Positions 27,401 to 39,400 of a stretch of DNA of 64,000 bases are shown here, piece after piece; within the stretch, counting starts at the first letter, position 1; every line of letters begins with the position of its first letter. A program made the position numbers and the translations under genes. The notes under the pieces were generated by a model that saw only the letters and a program-made list of their open reading frames with translations, was not told the origin of the DNA and did not search any database. The stretch spans positions 360,501 through 424,500 of the forward strand of contig JADANN010000086.1 of NCBI GenBank assembly GCA_018806985.1, in the 5' to 3' direction. Origin of the DNA: Angiostrongylus vasorum. Its lineage: Eukaryota; Nematoda; Chromadorea; Rhabditida; Metastrongylidae.

Positions 27401-30400
27401 TGTAATGCAGAGTGGCCTAATTGACTCTAATAAGCACAGTCGGTGAATTGAAATTGATGACACCGATCTTCTGCGGAAGTTAAGGAGGGAGGATGTCTTC
27501 GCGAGATCATGGATTTTCGCCCCAGTCAATGCCGCGGATAAGAAATGGGTTAGCGAAAAAGACCTGAAACACTTAAATCAGGTGAAGAGTCTTTCTTCCC
27601 AGATATTAATGGTTCAGAGGTCTAGTTAGTAATGTAGACTCTCTTACTCTTAGCGTTCTGTAGGTTGATTGAATGGAGCTCAATATAATTTGCAGCCTTC
27701 GTTAAGGTGGGAGTCAAAGAATCTGTTCCCCCTTTCAATGATTCTCTCAGCTTGCGACGTCGTAGATGAGCCCAGTATGAGATACTGGAAATGTATACTA
27801 CCGGTCGAATATTTCTTCGTTTGCACCGTGTTAAGGGCGCGTGTGGCGCAGTGGTTGGAGGGCCACTGCGACACGCATGTGGAATCGATCCCTACGCCTA
27901 TGGCCCACCAAGCCTTCCATCCCTCCGGGGTGGGCAGATTGGTAGCAGACTTGTCTGGGAGGATAGCAGCATTGGCTCGATACATCGGTAGGCCACCGCG
28001 AGTCACTGTAAAGGCCAAATTTGCAATCAATCATCTCCAACGATACTTAATGAAGTCGAATGCATGACACATCCCTCAGGGGATTGTTCAATGCTGAGAG
28101 CTTTATCCTTTATCCTTTAGAGCAGTGTGCCATGTAAGGGATTCTCTTGGGTTTCAACGCCGAAAACTATCGGCCGTTGTGTATCGAGAAGGATGTTTCG
28201 GCCTGCTACTTGATTTCTGCGACGATAGTCCTGAATACTGGTTCTGACTGCGCTCATTTTGGTTTTGTTAATGGCAAGTTTGAGATTCCTTGGAGCATGA
28301 GCGGTTTTGCCTAGAGAATGCGTTCATATTCTCCAGTTTACAGCATCCAGAATCATTTCAATCACTATAAGCTGTAAACAGTTGGAGAATTCTTCAGTTG
28401 TCACAATGTTAACCTTTTATTTTCTGCCTACTGCAATTTTTTCACGGTAGGGAATGATGTGAATTACAACCACAACGATGCTGAGATGTTCGCAAAACTT
28501 GCATCCAAGACCAGGCAGAACTATGATTTCCCTTTCCGGGGGCTCATGCATTACACACTGCACCATGGAGGCCCTTGCTTTGCGTTTCTCTCAGCTAGTT
28601 TTCTACCTAACGTCGCCATCAGCAGCCACCCGTCAACGGGATTGATCTGGGGATCACAAATCGCCATTGAACCAGTTAAACTGAGGAATGATGTGAATTA
28701 CAACCACAACGATTGTGAGAGCTGTTCAGAAGTTCTTATTCTTTATGCTTCACAAACTTCAATGAGCCATCATTACCAACTAAATGGATGTTTGTCTGTA
28801 TCTGTATCTGTTTGCTACTTTGATTCCTCTATATTTCTCATCCGATATTTCAGAGATGTTGTAGAGATCATCGTAATAAGCTCGATCTCGACTCGCTACT
28901 AATTTCACCTATTCAAAGGGTTCCCAGGTACGGTAGCTAACAGTGCGGAGCGATGTGGCGTGACACATCTACGGACAACTTGTACAGAATCAGATCTCCA
29001 TGCATTACGATCTTTACAGATATGAGTTACTGGTGAAGCAACTTATCAAGCACACTCCTGCTGAACATGCCGATCACGAAGTGTTGCTGAGAGCTCAAAG
29101 GCATATCCATAACCTCGCGGTCAGTAATTATTAGTTATCGACTGTTTGGCGAATGCCAATGAGATCATATTAACATCAACACAAGGTTGACGGAAAATTT
29201 GTGAAAAGCTTTAGAAAGTACCACTGTAGCACAAGATGACTTTGAAATGAAACGGAATTAAGGTAAATCTTCTTCCCACAAGTAGAACCGATGTTCTTTG
29301 GGTGGTCAAAAAGTTGTCCACCGATTTGAGTTCTTGTTTGAACCTATTTCTATACTTAAATTGACAAACAAAAAAGAATAAAGCTCTCGACTTTGATCAA
29401 TCCCTGAGGGATGCGCCATTCATTAAGCATCGTTTGGAGGTAATTGAATGAATGCATACCTGGCCTTTACAATGACTCGCGGTGACCTACCTATGTATCG
29501 AGCCAGTGCTGATATCCTCCCAGACAAGTCTGGTGCCAATTTGTCGACCCCAGAGGGATGGAAGGCTTGGTGGGACATGTGGGCGGCGATAGATTCCACG
29601 TGTGTGTCGCATTGATTCTCTGACCACTGCGCCACACGCGGCCATTCATACAACTACAATTGATAGATACAAATACGGAAATATGCTATTTATTGGATAT
29701 TTTTTTGGAAAACAGTGCTAATTATAATCGACGTGAAGTTTACTTCTTTAAATGATAAAGGATTAGATCTGGAAATTTCCTTTTCCTCTTGACTGGTTTA
29801 GTAGAAATTCAGGTCGCCATCAATCAACACAAAGAAGCGAATGAACAAATGGAGCAACGACTTCGGGAGATCGAGGCGATCGTCGACGGTCTCGATGACG
29901 TGAGTTTTTGCTAGACAAAAACCTTTTTTCGTCCATGAATTTAGGTTTCATTTATTTAGTAATTAAATGCCTTACGGATCCACTTGGTCTGAAATTTTTC
30001 TTTTTGCAGAAAACCGTCATTGATCTAAATTAGTAAGACAGTCTCCTGTATTTTCGCACTTTCAAGTATCAGAGTGGATGTAATTTTTATCAAAAAGAAA
30101 TCCCTGCTGGCAATGAAACAGTACTTTTTAAAAGACATCCTTCCTTATACTATCTTGAATTTTTCACATGATTCGCCTTCACATCTGCTTTGCGGAACCC
30201 AGTATTCCTTGCATTCATCTTCCATGAATATCTTGGAACTTTTTGGGTGTGGGTTCCGTAACCACGTGAGTATTTTTTGTGAATACTGCCGTATTCTCAT
30301 CGAGTCGATTCGTTACGGAATCTCGGAAAAGCAGAGGTCACGTGGAATCACCACACTTTGTGGATCGGAGTTGGCTTACCAGACAAGTCTGCTTGCGGTT

Positions 30401-33400
30401 CACAGACTTCGGAATATGGGAAGCATGGTTACCCTGATTAATGAAGATCTTTAGAGAAAGCGATGTCGAAAGGGTATTTTCTTCTCACAGTAAGAAACGA
30501 GAAGCGTTTAAGAGACATTTGTAACCTTCCTGAGCTAAATGAACATAATACGAAGAGAAAATTGTAGGGAAAAAATGCTTCAAACGCACATTTTTAATGT
30601 ACCTTCTTTCTTTGATGAGCTAACACGAGGTACTTTATTCGGATAACCTTTCGACTTCTTCGTAATGAGTAGGATCTTTAGCACCGCTCCAATAAGGCAA
30701 TCCCTCCCCAGGATGCTCTTTTGTGCAAGAAGGTTGTTGCTTATAGTAGTGATTGGCCGGTGATAAAAACATGTTTTTTCCGGATAATCCATCATGCAGA
30801 AAACGGTATTATTATCATCTAGCACAAAGCGTGAAGATACATCATAAACCGACTTTTCTCTAATCTCGTGAATGATCTTCTTTCATTGATGGGCTAACAG
30901 GAGGTTGACAAAATAACTTCGTTCGGCAAACGCCTCAACATCTTCGTCTTCCTCAGACTACACTTCTAGTCTTCCTATCCCATAAAATACCCAAATTCCG
31001 CAAACATATCATTTGTAGTAGTATTGTGTTTATTTTGCCAATTACCTGAAGTATTTTGATTATTACGAATTTTGGACTGCAGGATATCCTGAGGGTTGGA
31101 ATCTATTTCACTTCAGTACACGTTAGCGCTTAATTGCTCAGAAAACGAGTTCATTGAACAGCAAAAGACTATCCATTATTCTTTTATTGAACGACTAAAT
31201 AGCGTACAAATAAAATGATTACAGTTGGTTTCAACCGGCCGTAATCTCGTCCGCTACGATATGGTCCAGATGCGATGCCGTGGAGATGAGAAACGGCAAC
31301 GTTGTGTCTTCACACTAAGCGATCAACTCGTCCTCACCAGTGTACGACGAAAGAATTCGACACGAAGCACCAAACTCATGTACGTGAAAACTCGTCTACT
31401 GCAAACGTAACTCACGACTGTAAATGAGTGATGTCGAATTTTCTTTAGAGTACAATCGGCCGACTTTTTGGACAATAATCGCTTCAAACTGATCATTAAG
31501 ATCTCGCTGGACGATGTTGAAATCGCAAAAGGTGCTAATCATCTTGTCTTGTCAACGTTTTGTTAGAAAGAATTATTCAAGAGAGGTAACAGTGTGATTT
31601 TTCCATGCTACCTAGTTACTTAAATAGTTAGATAACCTACCATCACTTTTGCGCTGAACTTAGCACGTCTTCCATTCGTTTTATTTTCATGCGACCATTA
31701 TTCACAGAGATGGTCGGGCTCCTCAGTTAGTGCGTCTAACGCCTCAAAAATCTTTTGCACTAGGGTGGTAAAGGATGGTTAGTATTAGTATTCTTTAAAA
31801 ATCTGAGGTATTCGTGCTAAGCCTATTCCTTTCGCCACCACTGGCAACCGTAGACCCCCTTTGAGAATAGGAGCCGGGTTCCTGCCTGCGACTCACCTTA
31901 TCAGGATGAAATTTGAATGGTGTGGTGTTTCACTTCTCATCAAAGGCTCGAACCATGGGTTCCTAGTGACTTTCTTGCACGCGAAGCAAGCCGACCGTTC
32001 TACTTCGTTTTTAGTGTGTTCGTGGAAAAATTCCTCTGAAGAACAACGGTGTCAAAATGTCTGACTATCGTCTAGGTGAACGCTGGCCAAGCACTAGAGT
32101 GAAAGATAAAGGATAAAGCTCTTGGCGTTGATATCAATCCCTGAGGGATGTACCATGCATTCGACTTCACTGAACGTCATTATTTTTTTTTATTTTATTT
32201 CATACAACCGTTTTGACATCTTCTGTGCGAATGCCAGCACTTCTCATGTTCGATTCGTTTCCTCGCATCCATCATCCACTAAATTATTTAAACTTTTATG
32301 CGTGACTTTGGCTGCTGGTTGAGGAGTTTCATTTCATGTTAAATGTCGTAGAATGTTGGTCGAGTCAGTTCTCACTGGAGCCCTGAGATAGCCCAGGTAG
32401 AGGGTTCCCAAATGGATTACAGAGACTAATTTTTCCCCAAAAAGTCCGTCGCCAATTTCCCGACGCCGCAGAGATGAGAACCTTGGTGAAAGTGGGATCG
32501 AACCAGCAACGAGCTCGTGATAACCGGCATCACCACCATTGTGCTATCCACACCCTAAACGAACGTCATTAAAGATGACTGAATAATGCATATCTTATCT
32601 CTACTAGGATTTGTTGTATCCCGCGAATGTATCATTTCAACCTTGCTATTCTGTCTTACAAGTCTGCTACAAATTACCCGCACCCAGAGGAATGGAAGCT
32701 CCGATACGGGATTAAACCACTACGTGTAGGATATATAAAGGTACCTACAACCAGCGCGCTACACGCGCCCGACCGTTAGTATCTGCAATGTTCTGAGATT
32801 TTCTTTAGATTCTGCGAAAGACTGATCCATTTGATCTCGGGTGAGAATGTTCGTGTAGCAACGATATTTCCATTTTCTTTGTTGTTCTTCCGTTTGCAAA
32901 CAGAAGTTAAATTGTTGCAGTTACAGATTGTTACCGATACCAACCTCCTAATCTGGCCAGACCTTGTTAGATTTGCTCAAGGGTTGTTCAATTGTTTATA
33001 AATATGGTCTTTGTAAGATTCAATGGCCGTGTGACATCTCTGTGCCTTACATTTATAGCTCACGCCTACCCTACCGTAGATCATCTACGTCGAAATGCCC
33101 TGAAGGAAGTAAAGGAGAAAAGATAAAGGTTTCGGTGTTCATTAACTCTTGTGGAATGTGCGACCCATTCTACTTCACTAGACTTCATTAGAGATGAATA
33201 AGTGCATAATGGCCTCTACAATGGTTTAAGGTGAATTGCCGAGTATCAAATCAGTGTCGTCACCCTCCACACAAGTTGCTAGCAATTTGCTTACTCGAGG
33301 GGGATGAAGGGCTTAATGAGGGCGGGATCGAACCAATGATCACGTGTGTGTTGCAGGGCACTCTATTGTTGGTTTTTTTATGGTTTATTTAAATCAAATG

Positions 33401-36400
33401 ATATGTGTGATAAACAACTCATACTCACATAGAGACACTTACACACGTCGACACACAAATAAATATGCTAATATGCTAACACACAAATTCCGATAAGAAA
33501 ATACACATACTTACATATATGTATATATACACACGCACGCACGCACACACACACGCACACACAGATACAGAGGCATGGATACAAGTGTGGAACTTCATCT
33601 ACTGATTTGTCGAACAGAATACTTCACGCTGTTGCCATGGAATGTCTTCTATTATTGAGGGGTTTCACGTAACTCATTCAAACTCTCTTCCATATGATGT
33701 TAAAATGATCATCAGCAATCCATTTAATAGGAAGAAACCACTAATTATTCCGTTCGGCAGAGTTTTTACAGCTGTTGTCGATTCACAAAGCTAGATGCCT
33801 CCGTCTCAAATCGATATTATAGATACGCTATCAATACTTCAAGATACTGAGCAAACTATCGACGTTGTTCGTGAAGATCAGAAAGTAATTCGAAAGGTTA
33901 TTGAGCTAGTAAATCTCATCAAAGGAAACAAAGAGGTATGGAAAAAAAATGAGTGAATAAAACAATCTATCGTTTTTCACATCTAGTTTTCTGTGTACCA
34001 ATGCCATCAGCAATCACGCTCCAACGGGAATGATCTGGGGAGCCCAAATCGGCATTGAACCGAATTAAGCTGATGATGCAGTCGAAATCAATGCGCTTAG
34101 TCTTTTATTTACTGCTTACTACAATTTTTCATGGCAGGGTTTTATGCTTATCTACTGTTTGTTTTTTACTTCTTGATTTTGAAAAGCCCTAAAGTTCTCT
34201 GGAATAAGGCTTCTTCAAAAGTGCGAAAAGGAAGAAGTTAGAGGTAGAGTTGACAAGTCTCATGACACTTCCTATAACATAGATAGCTTTCTTAGTTCTT
34301 CTAGAATAGTCGATTTGGGCTGTAGAGTGCAGTTCCACAATTGTAATAAAACTAATAGCTTTTTTCAGAAACTTTTGAGTATATTGGAGGAGATGGACAC
34401 TGAGAACACGCTTCGCTTACGATCGCTCAACGAACAGATGCACTCAAATCCTGATCTCACCACCGTACATCTTGCCGTCGCCACAACGTTAGTATGTCTG
34501 AGTGCTTCTTTATTAGTTAGCATAGGTTCTGGCTTGGGTCAGCCAATGTGATTGATTTCTAACTGAACATTTGCTGTGGACAGTTCTAACAAATTCCCCG
34601 AAAACTTGCCGAAGATTATTTCAGTATGAAGCTCTGTCATTTCTTATTGTTTTTGTTTTAGAAATGGACTGGAGACTGTTCCGTTAGAGTTCGGAAGTGC
34701 CGAACAACGAGCTGTGTGGGAGACGGCATTTCGTGAGTCGAAGGCGGCTCTTAGTGAGTTTAGTTCGTGTTGTGCTTATTGATTAGATGGTCCATGACGC
34801 ATGTCCAGTACTTCAACCATTCTTTACTTTGCATTGCTTCCAGCATTTGTAGACGTGGTGGTGTTCATGTAGAGGAAAAGCTGATGTTTAAGACTCTGTC
34901 CGTTTTTTCTTCTCAATGGCATTCTGAATCCTGTCCAATGACATTTTCTTCCGCCAATCTCATGCGAGTAATGTAATGCTTAAGAGTTTTTTGGTCATCA
35001 TCATAGGCAAACCCTTGTGAGTTGGAAATCTCGCTGTTCGATAAGGATTCTTCCAGGCCGGCAGCGATTCCTGCTGTTAATTGACTGACCGACCGGAGTC
35101 GGTATAATAAAGAGAATTTAGTTCCTCTCTAGTTAATGTCTTGTATTTCAATTCTTCATTGAAACCGATCGGTTGGTACTCGTAAAGGTTTAGGCAGAAA
35201 AAAAAGAATAAGGAAGCTGTTACGTCGACTATTCGATTTGGTTAATAGCGCTAATGTCGTTTTTTAAAAGTAATCCCCTGCGAAACGAAACTTCTTCCGG
35301 TCTTGAGAAAAAAACTTCGGATCTGTAAAAATAAACTGCTTTTTCAGTCAATCAGCAGATCTCAGCACCTCCGGCTCAATTGAAATCTGTGATTGCGCAT
35401 CAAACAAGACCTGGATTGCAGGTAGAATTTTTGAGAATGCGACTACCGTAACCATTTTGAACAATCGATTAGTTTTCGTTCTATTTTTGATCATTTTTTT
35501 GTTTCGTAAAGCTGTCAGCTTATCATTTTACCCACAGTTCTTAAGCTCTGCGCTGCTACCGTTGTTCCGGGCAAGCGACCCGATTCGGCACCTTATATTT
35601 GGCTCTTTACCAGCGATAAATTCAGTGGGCAGGTTTGTCTCAAGGTTTCAAGGAATTTTTGTGAGAAAAAATTGAATGAGGAATAATAATTGAAGTTTTT
35701 TTCAGTTTTCTTCTTCACCAGTCTAAACTTTTATGATCTTAAAAGCTGTCAATGAATTGTTAAAGTACTGTAGCTGAAAATATGTAGAAGACACACTTCC
35801 CAAACAGCTATATATTTTCTTAGCTCAACAAAGAGTACGAGAAAGACCGTAACCACACAACGAAACAGTGAGGTAAGAATCACAAGATTCTGTTAAATGT
35901 TAGGATCACTCGCTTTCCTTGTTATTCGTTGGCCAATTTTTGAAGGAAAATGGCGAGAGCAATCGAATAAGAACTGAATTTGGAAGGAAGATTAAGACTG
36001 AGCTTCTCGTTTTCTTGAAGCTTAATTTATTTTCCTTCGAGCAATGGCTTTTTCGTGGATTGCTGCTCCTCAAAAAAAAGCACGTGTAGCGCAGTGGTCG
36101 GAGGCCCTTACAATATACATAAGATCGGTCCCCACGCCCCAGGCTCACCAAGATGTCCATCTCTTCGAGGTCGGCAAATTGTTACCAGATTTGTTTGGAA
36201 GGATAGCACTATTACATATCGGTAGGCCACCGCGAGTCATTATAAAGGCCAAATGTGCATTGAATGGCCTCCAACGATGCTTAATGAAGTCGAATGCATG
36301 GTGCATCCCTCAGGGACCGATCAACGCCGGGAAACATTTCACCAAGGTGTAGTACCTTTTCGTTTCAATAGTGCGACTTCATTATTCACTGCTATGCGGC

Positions 36401-39400
36401 TGTGATGAGAGCTTTGGCAAGATGATGTCATCCGGACGGATACCGTCGTCTACTGAATGCTCGTGGATGGTTAGAAGAACTGCATTTTCATGATAATGCT
36501 TGTTTTGTTAACGATAAAGTAAACTGGAGTTTGTGTATGGGAATGACTCACTCTCAGCACGATGATGATAAAAAGTGAATTCGTTTAGACGCTATCAAAT
36601 GTTGATGCATTGGTCACAGAGGTTAGAATAAGGAGAAGGAGCGGATGGTATTCCAGGCAGATTCTGTGAATCTAATGATATGTGATCCATGCAGCAGAAT
36701 CTGAAGTTTTTGATCTGCTCGATAAGAGAATTTCTGTGAAAAGCTCCACAGTACCGACAGCAAAAAAAGAAGAGCAGCAGTAGGTGTTCGCATAGCTTTT
36801 TTCTCGAGTACATTACCATGTCCGATATACCTTACCACAGTAGACGACGATCGCCAGAGAATGATATAAACGAGCGATGTGTTGGTGACCATTTGAGTCT
36901 TGAAGATGGACCACTAAAGTATCCGGAGATTCGATAGTAGTTTTTCCGCGCTAAAAGACTGGACCAGCTCTATGAGATAAGCAACAGCTTAAGATTTATT
37001 TCGAAGTGCTTTTGGCTTTAGTTTTATTGAAAACACCAAAAAAAAAGAGCAAAATTAATAAGTTTTAAGTGTTCAGGACCCATTCATCTGTCATAGTATT
37101 GTTTGGTAGTGGTATTTTTTGTTTGAGGTAGCTATTTTATCACTCGAAAATGGTGATCCGTGCATCGAAAGCTGTTCCGGAATCGGTAACGCAGCTGTGA
37201 CAGCAGCGTGTACTGTACCGTCACCATCAAGGAAACGAAAACGCAAAATGAGGTCACAGAAATCACTAGACCATCTTGGCAGAAGTGAAACGCTCCTTGA
37301 TAGAAATAGGTCAAGAATGGTTTCTTTTTTTAGAAATCATAGAGAGACTTTTCTTTATTTACTGTTGCTGTTTTCGTTGTCATAAAAATCACGCTTACTC
37401 TCCAACTACATAGCATATGACCTTTCCTTAAAGATTACGTGTAGGAAGCAACTTTCAAAGTTGTCCTTAAGATCGATTTCAGTGGCCTTTCCTCACATGT
37501 TAAAGAATTGTTTCGTCACTGTTTTTTGTTTTTATCTCGTTCCTTTCCTAACTCTTTTATGGCTTATGTAATTTTTAGCAGTGGCGAATCGTCCGAATCA
37601 GACGATGACACAAGTTCTGGTCAGGTCACCGTCTGGATTGGAAATGACGACGGAGAGTGAGTGAAGCTAACAGTAATGGTTGGGCCCCCATTGAGTCAGT
37701 CTTCATCATATCCTGTTTTAAAAACGATAGAAGCTCTCGGCGTTTATCAATCCCTGAGAGATGCCCCATGCATTCGATTTCATTAAGCATCGTTGGAAGT
37801 GATTGAATGCACATCTGGCTTTTGCGATGACTCGCGATGACCTATCGATGTATCGAGCCAGTGCTACTATCCTCGCCGACAAGTCTGGTGCCAATTTGCT
37901 GGCCCCGGAGGGGTGGAAGGCTTGGTGGGCCATGGGTTGGGCCCATGGGCGCGGGGATCGATCCCATGTGTGTTTTGCAGGGCGCCTCCGACCACTGCGT
38001 CACACGGGCCCATATCCACTCTTATTTACAGTATATGGATTGATGAAGATTGAAAGCTTTTTGGAGAGAGGACAGAGCAGATATAGTGCTGCCATTCATT
38101 ACGCGGACGGCCAACGTACCCATTCTCTGGTTCGAGCCCCCGCCTCCGACTCACCAATGCTTCCATAGTCCGGAGTCCGGAAATTAGTGCCAGATCTGTC
38201 TGAGACAGGGTAACTCTTCCAATCCACAGGGAACGCACAAGGTCGGCTATCTAAAGGCTGTGGTAAAGTCGACTTGACCAGCATTCAACGACATTCATGA
38301 AGAAGAGAAAGATTCTTAAGCAGTGGCCCAACTCTACGAAAAAAATTCGAAAATTTCGTGGATGGTCGATGCCAGGAAACTAGTGATTGGTTGATAACGG
38401 CAGAGTCGAACTTATGACGCATTCCTTAAGGAAACGATCAACGCAGAACGCTTTACCCTATGTTCTATAGTAGAATTATGTTCGAGGATTTGAAAGAATA
38501 TTGCTTTTGGTCTTCTTGGGCTATCGTAATTTCACTCACTCAGCTATTCAGAGTATTCGTCGTGAACTCAACGGAAAGAATTCGAACGAGAGCTCGTGAG
38601 CGAGTCGCTCGTCTTTCCTATCCGGTCACCGCCATCACCAGTGCGGCTGGCTATGTATTCGTTGCCACCGCCAGTCCAATCAATGTACAACTTCTACGAT
38701 TTCACACATCAACAGGTTTGTTTCCACCGATTAATAGCTGTCTCAAAACTCATGCATGAGTGCAAGTGATCGGGAGATTGGCGTGGAATTTGATGTTGTA
38801 TGGAAGAGTGACCTGATTTCTATATGGGCCTTTATGTTTTTGAATCATATTATTATCTTCTCCTTTGAAAAATTTTAACTGTGAGTTAATCGCAGTGCTG
38901 TGTATTTTCCATAGACTATTAAAATTAGTTGTTTTCTTCATAGTGTCCTTTTGAGTCAAGTTAATAAGAAAATCACAGAACGTTTATGGGAACTGGATAC
39001 ACCAGTCGCTATAAGCCATTCGTTGACTCGGCCAATTTTGGCAATGTGTCAAGTCGGGCGACGTCTATTGCTGCTTAGCGCTCATCAAATACACGCCGTG
39101 GACACCGAAGGAACTGGATGGGAGGTGAGTACACAAAATACTCATCGTCAAAAAAAATTATAGATAGGAAGCATCGAGATTCCAGATATTCGGTGCTTAT
39201 CTGTAGATGGTCATATCGCCAACTGTTTAGAAACCGGTCGATATCGTCGCTTCATCCGATTATCTTCAACTGATGACGTCGTCCGGTTCGGTGGTCTTCT
39301 GTTGCGGACGTCGATCAACGAACGTATATGTAGTAGATGCGTTCTCGTTGAAAGTGTTGAATCATTTTGGTATTGCCACATGCATACGCACTCATCTCGC

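Larger units (their letters stand above)
24590..29899 (+). other. DH (Dbl homology) domain exons
   Basis: The exons spell the catalytic exchange domain. CR1 is ARELYDTEKSFVEGLE. Next come KYMRPLRQPLE, the PEVLAHHQ / VLLAALSSRIEEW helix and FAKQSMVDTYISFVDNF. CR3 is LLISPIQRVPRYELLVKQLI, followed by HEVLLRAQRHIHNLA and the linking helix EQRLREIEAIVDGLDD. The QRVPRYELL helix is the hallmark of DH domains. The intron after 24981 has a GC donor. Confidence 0.9.
31225..35421 (+). other. PH domain and following helical exons
   Basis: The 31225 exon (STGRNLVRYDMVQMRC, then RQRCVFTLSDQLVLTSVRR) and the 31449 exon (SADFLDNNRFKLIIKISLDD) form the start of the PH domain next to the DH. Exons 33795-35421 encode helical sequence (ILQDTEQTIDVVREDQKV, EEMDTENTLRLRSL) and FGSAEQRAVWETAFRES, which resembles the end of a PH domain in ARHGEF17-type proteins. 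Their order matches that family. Confidence 0.8.

Noticed and set aside
27669..28067. Frames on both strands over the SINE at 27.8 kb
   Set aside because: Both are translations of family A and recur at each copy.
30010..30031. 22-nt micro-exon (KTVIDLN) in the RhoGEF
   Set aside because: It has good splice-like ends but its phase does not fit the next PH exon.
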